Source of the DNA: Chitinophaga jiangningensis
GTDB lineage: Bacteria; Bacteroidota; Bacteroidia; Chitinophagales; Chitinophagaceae
Reading direction: 5' to 3'
DNA: 64,000 bases
NCBI RefSeq assembly: GCF_900142605.1
Contig: NZ_FRBL01000006.1
Coordinates: forward strand, 434,001-498,000
Shown: positions 1-8,986 of the stretch, piece after piece
Position numbering within the stretch: the first letter of the stretch is position 1
Layout of the letters: the number at the start of each line of letters is the position of its first letter
Notes under the pieces: model-generated
Told to the model about the DNA's origin: nothing
The model's input: only the letters and a program-made list of their open reading frames with translations
Database searches by the model: none
Translations under genes and position numbers: made by a program

Positions 1-1266
1 TGACACACTTACCTGGTGCTCGGTGATAGGCGCTGAGTTACGCAGTGCCAGTGAATACCAGTCGGTATTTGGGAAGCTGTCAGGGCTGGTGCCATTCTTG
101 ATTTTGTCCAGCTGCGTTGCGTTATATACGGGTGTACCGCCGGCGTTAGTCGCCGCTTCGTTGCTCAGGGTGGCGTAGTCATAGGAGCCCAGCCATTTAG
201 GTAACACAAGTGCTTTCTGGAAACCGTAGTAGCCGTTATATTGTACGGTAGGCTTACCGGATTTACCTTTTTTGGTGGTTACGAGGATCACACCGAAAGA
301 AGCCCTGGAACCATACAGCGAAGATGCCGCCGCATCTTTTAATACTGACATGCTTTCTACGTCAGAACCGTTGATCCGGGCGAAGTCGCCGGCAGTCACC
401 GGTACGCCGTCCACGATATACAACGGGCTGGAAGTGCCCAGGTTACCGCGTCCGCGCACGTTGATAGTACCGATATCGCTGCCTACATCGCCGGGGCGCG
501 CCATTACCACCATACCGGGAATTAATCCCTGCAGGGAGTTGGTAAGGGAAGTCACCGGCCTGTTTACAATCTGCGCTTTGTTTAAAGTGTTAACGGAACC
601 GGAGAGGTTCACGCGTTTTTGTACACCATAAGCGATGGCTACTACTTCGTTGATGTTGATCGACGATACTTCCAGCTTAATATGTAATTCTTTTTCACCA
701 GTCAGTTTTATTTCCTGTGTGGTAAAGCCAATGGCGGAAACTACCAGCGTGGCGCCATCGGCAGCCTCCAGGGTGAATGTACCGTTACCGCCGGTGGTAG
801 TGCCTTTGGTGGTTCCTTTGATCACTACGGATACACCCGGGATAGGATCTCCTTTGGAATCAGTGATGGTGCCATGAATAATTGCAGCCGGGCTTACCGC
901 TTTATTGCCGGCTTTGAAGAGCACAACTTTAGTATCATTCATGATTTTCCAGGAGATGTCAGTTTCACCCAGAATAACTTTCAGTGCCTGATCAATGCTG
1001 GCATTTTCAATAGCAATATCCAGCGGTTTATAGCTGCTGAAATCTTCCTTGCTATAGTAAAAACGATAAGTGGTTCTACGCTCTATTTGCTTAAATGCTT
1101 CATCAATGGCAATGTGTTTTGATTTCAGGCTGATCAGCCCCTGTGCATTGTTCACGGCCGATACCTGCAATGCGATCAATAGCAACATGATCAGTTTTAG
1201 CGCCAGCACAGGCGTACGAACGGGCAAGGAATGTCCCTTGAAAATACAACGTAATTTCCCTTTCAT
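1..1266 (-). CDS. STN-domain SusC/RagA-type TonB-dependent receptor (C-terminus cut off)
   Basis: This is the N-terminal 422 residues of a SusC-like outer-membrane transporter; the rest lies beyond the window start. After a hydrophobic signal segment (about residues 20-42) comes a secretin/TonB short N-terminal domain (about 45-125), then a carboxypeptidase-D-like beta-sandwich beginning IHGTITDSKGDPIPGVSV, then the TonB plug with NVRGRGNLGTSSPLYIVDGV. Receptors with an STN domain usually signal to a FecR anti-sigma factor, and FecR and sigma genes lie directly upstream on the same strand. The ATG at 1266 is placed just before the signal peptide. The substrate is unknown; a glycan or siderophore is inferred only from the family. 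Confidence 0.93.
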   Translation of the reverse strand, partial: MKGKLRCIFKGHSLPVRTPVLALKLIMLLLIALQVSAVNNAQGLISLKSKHIAIDEAFKQIERRTTYRFYYSKEDFSSYKPLDIAIENASIDQALKVILGETDISWKIMNDTKVVLFKAGNKAVSPAAIIHGTITDSKGDPIPGVSVVIKGTTKGTTTGGNGTFTLEAADGATLVVSAIGFTTQEIKLTGEKELHIKLEVSSININEVVAIAYGVQKRVNLSGSVNTLNKAQIVNRPVTSLTNSLQGLIPGMVVMARPGDVGSDIGTINVRGRGNLGTSSPLYIVDGVPVTAGDFARINGSDVESMSVLKDAAASSLYGSRASFGVILVTTKKGKSGKPTVQYNGYYGFQKALVLPKWLGSYDYATLSNEAATNAGGTPVYNATQLDKIKNGTSPDSFPNTDWYSLALRNSAPITEHQVSVS

Positions 1267-1378
1267 AAATTAGATTTTGGTTTTAATTGACATAACGCTT
1301 CCTACAGGCACGAAAAGCCCTATCAGTTTATTCACTGTTTAGTTGTTCACCTGGTAGTTATTTTTTATTTATTAGTAT

Positions 1379-2437
1379 TTAAAAAATGATCACTGTATTG
1401 TTGGTAATGGTGTAGTTAAATGGTTTTATCAGTTTTAATATATTTAACACATCTTCAATTTTGGTCTTGTCGAAAATACCGGTATATCTGTGTTGCATAG
1501 CATCGGTATTATTAAATTCAAAAGTCACATTATATTGTCTCTCTAATTCAGCTGCTATGGCTGAAAATGGTTCGTCTACAAAGCTAAGCTGGCCTTTGAT
1601 CCAGGCAGTTTCCACCACGGCGGAATCCAGCATCCTGACCTGGGTCAGGTTTAATGCGCTAACGTTATTTTTCGGCAGCACCAGTTTTTCTGAAGGCTTC
1701 AGAATAAATGCCTTTTTACTGTTTTTCAGGGAGACTTCTACCTTCCCATTAATCAGGGAGGTTTCGAATTTTGCTTCTCCCGGGTAAGACCGGACATTCA
1801 ATGTTGTTCCCAATACCCTGATATCCGCATTCTCGGTATGTATCACAAAGGGAGATTCCGCGTTCGACACTACATCAAAATATGCTTCCCCTTCCAGTAT
1901 AACCGATCTTGAATGCGCACCAAAGTTCTTGCTGTACGAAATCTTACTATCTGCATTCAGCATTACGGTGGTACCGTCAGGCAGGCGGATTTTTGATTTT
2001 GATGCTTTCTGGGTAACCATCTCGCTTACGTCTTTGCCTGCACTGATGTCATCTGCTTCTGTATCATGCAGGGAGAGATAAAATCCCAGCCCCAGCAAAA
2101 ATGGTACGGCAATTACTGCCGCAGCTTTCAGCCATACTTTTCCCGAACGTTGCTTTACAATAGGTACTAACAGCCTGGTACTCGCCTTATCATCGTGGCC
2201 GGCTGCAGCCATATCCTGGCTGAACTTACCATAATAATGCACGGCAAATGCCTGTAAAGCCCGCTCGGCTGCTGCGTCCTGGTCATAATCAGGTTTGCCC
2301 AGCTCGTCGTGCAAAAAACGGAATTCAGGATACCTGAATAGCAGGTTTTCCAGTGCCTGCAGTTCTTCCGTGGAGGCATCTCCTGTCATTTTCTTTGATA
2401 ACAGGTCATAAATCCGTTTTTCTGTGTTTTCATCCAT
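1379..2437 (-). CDS. FecR-family anti-sigma factor
   Basis: This is a single-pass inner-membrane anti-sigma regulator of 352 residues. A cytoplasmic N-terminal part (residues 1-105) precedes one membrane segment (AAAVIAVPFLLGLGFYLSL). A periplasmic FecR domain follows with the typical KIRLPDGTTVMLNADSKI and GEAYFDV motifs, and a C-terminal DUF4974-type region ends the protein. It would bind the sigma factor encoded just upstream and release it when the STN domain of the downstream SusC signals. The frame stays open to a TTG at 2461, but the ATG at 2437 (MDENTEKRIYDLL) gives the usual start for the family. Confidence 0.92.
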   Translation of the reverse strand: MDENTEKRIYDLLSKKMTGDASTEELQALENLLFRYPEFRFLHDELGKPDYDQDAAAERALQAFAVHYYGKFSQDMAAAGHDDKASTRLLVPIVKQRSGKVWLKAAAVIAVPFLLGLGFYLSLHDTEADDISAGKDVSEMVTQKASKSKIRLPDGTTVMLNADSKISYSKNFGAHSRSVILEGEAYFDVVSNAESPFVIHTENADIRVLGTTLNVRSYPGEAKFETSLINGKVEVSLKNSKKAFILKPSEKLVLPKNNVSALNLTQVRMLDSAVVETAWIKGQLSFVDEPFSAIAAELERQYNVTFEFNNTDAMQHRYTGIFDKTKIEDVLNILKLIKPFNYTITNNTVIIF

Positions 2438-2507
2438 TTGTCCAGAGTATAAGACTATCAAAAAGGTATTTACCGTGAGAGCGTATTGAAATTTTTTTTG
2501 AACCAGG

Positions 2508-3062
2508 TTATTTCCTGCCTTCCAGGTACTTCTGGAGCTGTAACCGGATGCGTTTCAGGGCGGTGCGCATATGGGATTCTATGGTATTTTGGGAGATGTC
2601 CAGCACCGCTCCTATACGTTTGTACGAAAAGCCTTCTTCTTTCGCCAACCGGAAAACCAGCTGGCATTGCTGCGGGAGGGTAGAGATGGCATATTCAATT
2701 TCCCGCTTGGTTTCATTGCGGATATATACATTTTCTGCTGAACTGTTGGTGTCTGCCGTATCGAAGTCTTCCAATGCGGTAGTGGCTTTCCGCTTCTGTT
2801 GGGATATCCAGGTAAAACAGGCGTTCTTGGCCGCCCTGAAAAGATACAGCTCAATATCTTCAATAAAGTTAAGCCGGTGGTCCATTGTCCATACCTTCAG
2901 CAGGATGTCGGACACGATTTCCTCCGATGCCTCCGCATCCTTTAATACGCTGAAACAAAATCTGAATAACCTGGGGTGAAAATGAAGAAAGATAGATTGG
3001 TAGGCCTTCTCATCTCGTAAGTAGGCAATTCTATTTAGCAAATACGTTACACTTTCTACCAT
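2508..3062 (-). CDS. FecI-like extracytoplasmic-function RNA polymerase sigma factor
   Basis: This is an ECF sigma factor of about 184 residues. Region 2 is visible as AYQSIFLHFHPRLFRF through DILLKVWTMDHRLNFI. Region 4 is seen in ISTLPQQCQLVFRLAKEEG and SYKRIGAVLDISQNTIESHM, the helix-turn-helix that reads the -35 element. It lies 70 bases upstream of the FecR gene on the same strand and is the transcriptional output of the sigma/FecR/SusC unit. The frame is open to a TTG at 3116; I prefer the ATG at 3062 because it gives the usual short leader before region 2. Confidence 0.9.
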   Translation of the reverse strand: MVESVTYLLNRIAYLRDEKAYQSIFLHFHPRLFRFCFSVLKDAEASEEIVSDILLKVWTMDHRLNFIEDIELYLFRAAKNACFTWISQQKRKATTALEDFDTADTNSSAENVYIRNETKREIEYAISTLPQQCQLVFRLAKEEGFSYKRIGAVLDISQNTIESHMRTALKRIRLQLQKYLEGRK

Positions 3063-3233
3063 GCTCGATAGCGATTTATACGGAATCTCGGCTTTGTGGT
3101 GACCGAAGATAGACAAAATCAGATAATATCGCCCTATTTACTAATTCAATCGAATGCAGACTGAATAAGGATATAAAATAGGAACGCCCCTGATTCCAGA
3201 GGCGCCCTTGTTATACATCAGATACAAAACAGA

Positions 3234-4457
3234 TCAATCGTAATGCCGCTTAATAAACCAGATATCACGTAGGCTGAAGTTAAACACCGCATTGATGTAA
3301 TTCTCCTTAATCAGGCCGTTGTTACTGGTGCCGCGCTGCCCGGCCTCCAGGCCTATGTAATAGCGCAATGCACCGTTTTTGCTTGGCACAGAAAATCCGA
3401 GGGTGCCGGATTTATCCGTCACCGGGGTGTTGTTAATCACCAGGGGCGATTTGTTATAGCTAAAGCCCACCTGGAAAGTCATGCCTTCGTAGGAGCGGTT
3501 ATAGTACTGCTTTTGCAGGGCATATTCAAAACCAGTGGAATAGCGTTCACCATCCTGGTAATAGTAGCCGGTCCCTTTGTTATTCAGCCCGTTCCATTGC
3601 TGCTTACGGTAATCAGCCACCCAGGTAAGCGCCCCATTGGATAGCGAGATGCCGGCGCCGATTTCTGTTGGCAGTGTAAACCAGGAAGGGTCCCTGTCTT
3701 CAGTAAACAGCACGGTTTCATCCTGGTTGATGATATTCAGTTTCTGCTGCAGCTTCATCTTTGTTTGGAAGCGATACGTAGCACCCAGCCCCAGTACCCA
3801 TTTGTCGGAAATTTTCCCCTGGTACTGCCCGCCTACCGTGAAGTTTGGTTTGAAAGTATAGGAGTGTCGCTGGGTAACGATGGAGTCGGAACCTACGGAC
3901 TGCGATACATCCATCGGGCCAAAGAGGAAGTTGGTAGTCACACCTGCCGAAAAGTTTTTGGAGATACGAAAGCCGTTGGAAATATAGGCCCTGTTAAGTC
4001 CGCCGGTACCCGTCATGGTGCCGGTAACAGCGGCGCCGCTACCCGTGATATATTGCTTGCTCAGGATTTTATAATCCACACTGCTGAATGGTGTAATACC
4101 GGCACTCATGCCCCACCATTTGGCAGCTTTAAAACCGATGGCCAGGCGTTTGAAGTTCAGATCGCCGGCTGTCTGATTTAAATTTTTCCCGTCGTAACTG
4201 ATGCTTTGCGCCCGTAGGGATAAGTCGAGCATAAAGTTCTGGGTAGGTATAGCACTATAGGAGGCCGGATTAAGATCGTTCAGGTACCCGACCGGCCTTG
4301 CGGCAATGCCCGTGCTGCTCAGGCCAAAATTGCGGCTGTAATCCCGTGTTTCAAGGTCGCCGATGCCAAAGGCCGAGTAAATGGAGTTGAGTCCGTGTTG
4401 TGCATTGGCAACATTTGCACCTAGCAGGAGCAGCCAAAATATATTATGTTTCTTCAT
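3234..4457 (-). CDS. Outer-membrane beta-barrel protein of unknown function
   Basis: The protein has 407 residues, a clear signal peptide (MKKHNIFWLLLLGANVANA) and then a repetitive pattern of alternating strands rich in Tyr, Gly and aromatic residues. Examples are YRFQTKMKLQQKLNI and VADYRKQQWNGLNNKGTGYY, and the end is IWFIKRHYD. This is what an outer-membrane barrel with FadL/PorV-like character looks like. The N-terminal SIYSAFGIGDLETRDYSRN resembles Bacteroidota proteins annotated as putative outer-membrane channels. It lies 12 bases downstream of the DUF4270 lipoprotein and is probably co-transcribed with it. No substrate can be inferred from sequence alone. Confidence 0.75.
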   Translation of the reverse strand: MKKHNIFWLLLLGANVANAQHGLNSIYSAFGIGDLETRDYSRNFGLSSTGIAARPVGYLNDLNPASYSAIPTQNFMLDLSLRAQSISYDGKNLNQTAGDLNFKRLAIGFKAAKWWGMSAGITPFSSVDYKILSKQYITGSGAAVTGTMTGTGGLNRAYISNGFRISKNFSAGVTTNFLFGPMDVSQSVGSDSIVTQRHSYTFKPNFTVGGQYQGKISDKWVLGLGATYRFQTKMKLQQKLNIINQDETVLFTEDRDPSWFTLPTEIGAGISLSNGALTWVADYRKQQWNGLNNKGTGYYYQDGERYSTGFEYALQKQYYNRSYEGMTFQVGFSYNKSPLVINNTPVTDKSGTLGFSVPSKNGALRYYIGLEAGQRGTSNNGLIKENYINAVFNFSLRDIWFIKRHYD

Positions 4458-4469
4458 TGCTGATGGAGC

Positions 4470-5792
4470 CTATTTGTACAGTAAATAGTAAACCTGAATT
4501 TTTAGTTTGCTGCCGGTATTTTTCTGATCGCCTAACACGAGCCTGTCCAGTGTGGTTTTGGCATCGGTGCTGCTGGGCGTAAGCGCCAGGCCGCGTGTGG
4601 TAAGGCCATCGGCAGTCAGCTCCGATTTACAGTAGGAAGTGATGTCATATGCGTAATATGTATTCTCATTAAACATATCATCTTTTACCAGTGTACCGTA
4701 GGTCAGGGTATCGGTGATGTTGTTGGAGTTGTCGATACGGCAGAGTGCCAGTCGCGGTGGCAGGCGGTGATCCGTATAACTGCCCGCTATAGGTTTGAGT
4801 GTGAGTATCACCTTCATCAGCTGAAAATATTTCCCCAGCTGCAGTAGATTTTTAACATATGGGATATCCAGGCGTGTAATCACTCCCGTTATAGGCTGCA
4901 TGTAGGCAGTATTGTTGGTGCTGCCGGTGGGTAGCGTTTTATGCGCAGGTCCCAGTGCACTGATGGCCGTTTCGCTACGGTCGTACGATACATGGTTAAA
5001 CTGTACGGTATTATTAGTCAGTTTAAAATCCACATATTTCACGGTAGTGATCATTTCATTAATGTGGTAGTACAACCGCATGTACAGGCTGCTGTCTTGT
5101 GCCTGGAAGCCGGTAACTCCTTTGCTGAGCGGACCGGCTTCTATGTTCAGGCCTTTGAAAAATTCCTGCCAGGTATTGGCGGTGCTGATGTCCGGGCTTT
5201 TGCTGCGGATCATTTCAAATAACTGTGCACCCAGCGTGTTGGACATGGGCACGCTGATGGTTTTATCCGTATGAGGGCGGATAAGTCCGGTGAAGCTGCC
5301 AATAGGCGTGGTTTCCGTTTGAAAGGTGTTGTTATTGTATATATAGTTAAAGTTGGTAGCCGGCTTTATGGTTTGCTGCACGCGGTACACGCGTAAGTCC
5401 TGCTGTGCAGTAGTGTCGCCTTCATAATATGCATTGGGTGTCATGATGAGCGACATGGAATCGTACGATGCACCGAATTCGGGAATGTTGAGTGAGGCTG
5501 GTGCGGCTATCTGAAAATAGGTGCCGGCAGTGATTTTACCGAACAGCGGGTCATTGTTTCTCCCGATGAGCGCGGCCCCGGAGCCGGAGGTGGGCACGGA
5601 ATCGTACTGGATGTTCTTCATCTCTACCGACAAAGTATCGGTGATAATGTAGTCAGTCGTTTCATTATTATCTATGATATTATCATAGGTGAAGCCTGTT
5701 TTCTGGCAGGAGGGGAGTACTGCTGACAATAACAGCAACGTCAGAGAAACCCAGATGCCGGTGCGCAGGCGTATCATAAACTTATTATTCAT
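4470..5792 (-). CDS. DUF4270-family lipoprotein
   Basis: This is a secreted lipoprotein of about 440 residues. The signal segment WVSLTLLLLSAVLPSCQK contains a lipobox-like LPSC. The body matches the Bacteroidota family DUF4270: an early TDTLSVEMKNIQYDSVPTSG, a GRNNDPLFGKITAGTYFQ segment where the family has its nearly invariant NDP-x-FG turn, and a C-terminal VYYLL end. The function of the family is not established. The frame extends to a TTG at 5801, but the ATG at 5792 (MNNKFMIRLR) fits a signal peptide. It is followed by the barrel gene and is divergent from the Kelch/DUF4907 pair. Confidence 0.85.
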   Translation of the reverse strand: MNNKFMIRLRTGIWVSLTLLLLSAVLPSCQKTGFTYDNIIDNNETTDYIITDTLSVEMKNIQYDSVPTSGSGAALIGRNNDPLFGKITAGTYFQIAAPASLNIPEFGASYDSMSLIMTPNAYYEGDTTAQQDLRVYRVQQTIKPATNFNYIYNNNTFQTETTPIGSFTGLIRPHTDKTISVPMSNTLGAQLFEMIRSKSPDISTANTWQEFFKGLNIEAGPLSKGVTGFQAQDSSLYMRLYYHINEMITTVKYVDFKLTNNTVQFNHVSYDRSETAISALGPAHKTLPTGSTNNTAYMQPITGVITRLDIPYVKNLLQLGKYFQLMKVILTLKPIAGSYTDHRLPPRLALCRIDNSNNITDTLTYGTLVKDDMFNENTYYAYDITSYCKSELTADGLTTRGLALTPSSTDAKTTLDRLVLGDQKNTGSKLKIQVYYLLYK

Positions 5793-5987
5793 AGTGCGCA
5801 ATTTTAGACAGGATCAATACTTACTTGCCGCGTAATATGCCAACAGGGGAAATTTATCGACGAATCGGACCTTCTGTTCTATGTGACGCCAATACACGCC
5901 CAGTGGGCATTACAGGGCGAAAGAATACTACTGGCAGATAAAAACACGGTATTTATCCCTTAAAAAGGGGCAAATGTCTATTTCCTG

Positions 5988-6017
5988 TTTGACGGAATGC
6001 AACTGCGGATAATTTTG
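5988..6017 (+). promoter_or_regulatory. Predicted Bacteroidota promoter for the Kelch/DUF4907 operon
   Basis: TTTG at 5988-5991 and TAATTTTG at 6010-6017 are separated by 18 bases. They match the -33 (TTTG) and -7 (TAnnTTTG) elements known for the primary sigma factor of Bacteroidota. The ATG at 6035 lies 17 bases downstream, which implies a very short leader. Confidence 0.65.
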
Positions 6018-6034
6018 GCGCAGTTAAAAAGAAC

Positions 6035-7051
6035 ATGCAAATGCGAAATATCAGAAGTTATAGTTTATTATTGATCGCCTCACTGGTGGCTTCCTGCTCC
6101 AAAGACAGTACCACCACGGATAAGGTAGGTAACTGGATCAGACGTTCTGAATTTGAAGGGGTGGCAAGGAGTGCCGCTGCATCCTTTGTGATTGATAATA
6201 AAGCCTATGTTGGAACCGGATACGATGGTACCAACAGGTTACAGGACTTTTGGGTATACGATGTTGATATGAACCAGTGGACGCAGAAAGCGGCTTTCCC
6301 TGGCACAGCACGTAACAACGCCAGCGGCTTTGCTGCCGGTGGTAAAGGTTATGTAGGTATTGGTTACGATGGCCTCAACAAGCTCAATGATTTCTATCAA
6401 TACGATCCTGCTGCCAACAGCTGGACTAAGAAAGCCAATTTCGCAGGAACTGCCAGGTATGGTGCGGTTGGATTCAGTCTTACCAAAAGCGGTAGCGAAT
6501 ACGGATTTTTTGCCACCGGTTATGATGGTAACTGGCTGAAAGACAACTGGCGCTACGATCCGGTTGCCGACAGCTGGACGCAGGTACAAAGTATGAACCT
6601 CGGAAAGAGAACAGATGCTTCGGTGTTTGTAATTAACAACAAGGCATATGTTTGTATGGGTACGGCCAACAGTGCGAATGTAACTGACTTTGCTTCCTAT
6701 GATGCGGATGCGGACAACTGGACCACCCTTCGTTCTATCTCCAACATCTCTGACGACAGCTATGATGATGCCTACAACTTTGCAGGTTATGCTGCTGCTG
6801 CATTTGCCATCAAAGGAAAAGGATATATCGCATCCGGACTGAAAAGTGGTTTGTCCACCGCAGTATGGGAGTACGATCCGGCTTCAGACCTCTGGACGCA
6901 GAAAACTGATTTTGAAGGGGCTGGCCGTAGCTATTCTACTGGTTTTGCTGCTAAGGACCGCGGCTTTGTAGTGCTGGGAACCAGCTCCAGCCAACCGTTT
7001 GATGATATGTGGGAATTTAATCCTGCTGCTGAATATAACAAGAATGACTAA
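6035..7051 (+). CDS. Kelch-repeat lipoprotein
   Basis: This is a secreted beta-propeller lipoprotein of 338 residues. The signal peptide ends in a lipobox (LLLIASLVASCSKDS). About six Kelch-like blades follow, each carrying an AYVGTGYDG-type turn and a WTQKAAF-type strand, as in GYVGIGYDGLNKLNDFYQYD and AYVCMGTANSANVTDF. The repeats are close to one another in sequence, suggesting recent internal duplication. The gene overlaps the DUF4907 gene by 8 bases, so the two are translationally linked. A divergent DUF4270 gene lies upstream. It is likely an extracellular or periplasmic binding protein; the ligand is unknown. Confidence 0.88.
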   Translation: MQMRNIRSYSLLLIASLVASCSKDSTTTDKVGNWIRRSEFEGVARSAAASFVIDNKAYVGTGYDGTNRLQDFWVYDVDMNQWTQKAAFPGTARNNASGFAAGGKGYVGIGYDGLNKLNDFYQYDPAANSWTKKANFAGTARYGAVGFSLTKSGSEYGFFATGYDGNWLKDNWRYDPVADSWTQVQSMNLGKRTDASVFVINNKAYVCMGTANSANVTDFASYDADADNWTTLRSISNISDDSYDDAYNFAGYAAAAFAIKGKGYIASGLKSGLSTAVWEYDPASDLWTQKTDFEGAGRSYSTGFAAKDRGFVVLGTSSSQPFDDMWEFNPAAEYNKND

Positions 7052-7382
7052 ACGTAATTATTTATTTATAGGAAGCATATTGGTGTTGCTGGCTGCTGTT
7101 GCCTGGCATTTTGCCGGCCGCAACCAGCAACAGCCTGCCGATATGCTGGCCGTTGTGGTAGAGCCTTTTCAAATCCGGCAAGGATGGGGCTATAAAGTAA
7201 ATGTGGACGGAAAAACATTTATCTACCAAAACGTTGTTCCGGGAATTGCAGGAAACCATGTTTTCAGGTCAAAGGAAGATGCACTGCGGGTAGGGCAGCT
7301 GATGGTAGCGAAACTTACCAGTCATCAGATACCAGCTGTTACAGCCGCTGAAATTCAGCAGCTACATATCAGTTATGAATAG
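7044..7382 (+). CDS. DUF4907-family small membrane-anchored protein
   Basis: This is a 112-residue protein with one N-terminal membrane segment (YLFIGSILVLLAAVAWHFAG) and a small periplasmic domain. Its pattern of GWGYKVNVDGKTFIYQNVVP, then GNHVFRSKEDALRVGQLMV, matches the DUF4907 family. The frame is open further upstream inside the Kelch gene, but the ATG at 7044 puts the membrane segment at the N-terminus and gives the 8-base overlap with that gene. The family has no known function. The pairing with a Kelch lipoprotein and a divergent DUF4270 gene suggests a common envelope role, which is inference. Confidence 0.82.
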   Translation: MTKRNYLFIGSILVLLAAVAWHFAGRNQQQPADMLAVVVEPFQIRQGWGYKVNVDGKTFIYQNVVPGIAGNHVFRSKEDALRVGQLMVAKLTSHQIPAVTAAEIQQLHISYE

Positions 7383-7460
7383 GTGGCAGTTGCTATCTCG
7401 CGAAGCGTAAAAAATCAAGCGCAAACTTTATGGATGCGTGACAGTATTACAGCTGCTGAC

Positions 7461-7506
7461 CCGCGCGAAGCGCGGAACTAACAACCGCAAAACCGAAGGT
7501 TTTGCG
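7461..7506. repeat. Two tandem GAA-triloop hairpins
   Basis: The first hairpin has a 6-bp stem, CCGCGC/GCGCGG, around GAA (7461-7475). The second has a 9-bp stem, CGCAAAACC/GGTTTTGCG, around GAA (7486-7506). Neither is followed by a T-run on the plus strand, so they are not ordinary intrinsic terminators. They belong to the hairpin family also seen at 10899, 29072, 51979 and 62192. Confidence 0.85.
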
Positions 7507-7531
7507 TCCAAATCAAAAACTAATTTATCAG

Positions 7532-7555
7532 GAACTGGTGCGCATGCACCAGTTC
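7532..7555. repeat. 10-bp inverted repeat with GCAT loop
   Basis: GAACTGGTGC and GCACCAGTTC form a perfect 10-bp stem around GCAT. It follows the two triloop hairpins. It could act as a transcript 3' end for the Kelch/DUF4907 operon, but only TTGT follows rather than a real T-run. Confidence 0.75.
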
Positions 7556-7714
7556 TTGTCGTGTCCCTACATCACTGTATTAACAAGGATTTTAAGGTTT
7601 CTTTAAGAATATTTTAATTGGATATTTTATTTTAACATATTGTCTATACTTGATTAACACATTTTAACATAAGGATAACCTCAACTATACTAAGTTCGTT
7701 GCATCGTTTTACAG

Positions 7715-8986
7715 ATGCCAAATTTCAAGCAACTTTTTAAGTATCGTCCGTTCGTCATCAGCCTACATGTTTTAGCGTGGGTTTGTTTTCTGTTTATGCC
7801 GTTTTTCCTGTACAGGATACAGATTCTGCACACTGGTTTTTTTGTCAAGGAACTGATCGATAATCTTTTTTTAATAGGGCTTTTTTATCTGAATATATAT
7901 GTCCTGATTCCGAAGTTTTTCAACCAGAAAAAAATCGGCATCTACCTCAGTAGTATTGTGCTCCTGATTGTATTTATCACCCTGCAGCAGGTGGCGTTGG
8001 ATTATTATATGCTGGGCAGCAGGATGCGCCCGGGTATGGCTATACGCTTTAGTAAATTACACGACATGCAGGTAACTTCTGCTAAGGATAGTTCGTTTAA
8101 GTTGTTGGGAGAGATAAAAAAACAGCCGGTGACAGATGTGGAGTATTCCGGTCCGGCGCTTCCTGCGCGGGGTTTTCATATCACCATTGACGGCGATTCT
8201 TCAGCGGAGTTCATGCCACCGCCTATGCACCGGCGCCTGCGTATGCTGCAGATGGGAGAAAAGGCGTCTTTCTGGGACTTCCTGCTTTTCCCGGAAACCC
8301 TGCGGCGATCCGGTTTTTTTGCCATGCTGATGTTGTTTATGAGCGGCTTTATCAAAATTGCCCAGGAATGGTTCCGCTCTGAAAAGCAGCGCGAGGAGCT
8401 AAAAGTAGAGAAGTTAAATGCTGAATTAAAATTTTTAAAGTCACAGATTAATCCTCACTTCCTTTTTAACTGTCTAAACACCATCTACTCCCTGGCACAT
8501 AAACGCTCGGATCAAACGGAACACGCTATACTGAAGCTTTCCACAATCATGCGGTATATGATTTACGATGCCAACGTGTCCAGGGTGAGGCTGGAACAGG
8601 AGTTGAAGTACCTGTCGGACTATATCGACATTCAACGCCTGCGTCTGCCAAAGGATATTGATGTGTCCTACAATGTGCATGGGAACAGCACCGACCTGGT
8701 GATAGAACCGATGCTGCTGGTGCCTTTTGTGGAGAATGCCTTTAAACATGGGATCAGCTATGCCGAACCTTCTTTTATTAACATAGATATATCGATAGAC
8801 GAAAATATGATCCGACTTATTGTTAAAAACAGCCATTTCAAGGAACGGGTGGCTGAGAGAGGAGGAATAGGCCTGCATAATGTAATGAAACGCCTGGAAT
8901 TGCTTTACCCTGAAGATCATCACCTGGATATCAGGGATGCTGGAAACGAATTTATTGTTGATCTTAAACTGTTGCTGAAAAAATGA
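7715..8986 (+). CDS. LytS/YehU-type sensor histidine kinase
   Basis: This inner-membrane sensor kinase has 423 residues. Three hydrophobic segments lie within residues 10-100, a variable loop (about 100-195) follows, and a fourth segment (RSGFFAMLMLFMSGFIKIA) precedes the cytoplasmic part. The phosphorylated histidine is in KSQINPHFLFNCLNTIYSL (about residue 247), the signature of the His_kinase family. A GHKL ATPase domain follows with the N-box FVENAFKHGI and G-box GGIGLHN. The stop overlaps the start of the response-regulator gene by 4 bases (ATGA), so the two form one unit. The signal is unknown. Confidence 0.93.
   Translation: MPNFKQLFKYRPFVISLHVLAWVCFLFMPFFLYRIQILHTGFFVKELIDNLFLIGLFYLNIYVLIPKFFNQKKIGIYLSSIVLLIVFITLQQVALDYYMLGSRMRPGMAIRFSKLHDMQVTSAKDSSFKLLGEIKKQPVTDVEYSGPALPARGFHITIDGDSSAEFMPPPMHRRLRMLQMGEKASFWDFLLFPETLRRSGFFAMLMLFMSGFIKIAQEWFRSEKQREELKVEKLNAELKFLKSQINPHFLFNCLNTIYSLAHKRSDQTEHAILKLSTIMRYMIYDANVSRVRLEQELKYLSDYIDIQRLRLPKDIDVSYNVHGNSTDLVIEPMLLVPFVENAFKHGISYAEPSFINIDISIDENMIRLIVKNSHFKERVAERGGIGLHNVMKRLELLYPEDHHLDIRDAGNEFIVDLKLLLKK

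Larger units (their letters stand above)
7383..7714. other. Intergenic region with three hairpins and an AT-rich leader
   Basis: This 332-base gap between the DUF4907 and histidine-kinase genes holds three inverted repeats (7461-7475, 7486-7506, 7532-7555). An AT-rich stretch (7590-7714) runs up to the kinase. I see no convincing TAnnTTTG promoter box; TAAGTTCG near 7690 is one mismatch away. No small gene was recognised. Confidence 0.6.

Noticed and set aside
272..1273. Several plus-strand frames opposite the STN-SusC gene
   Set aside because: They are complements of the receptor's conserved plug and carboxypeptidase-like domain.
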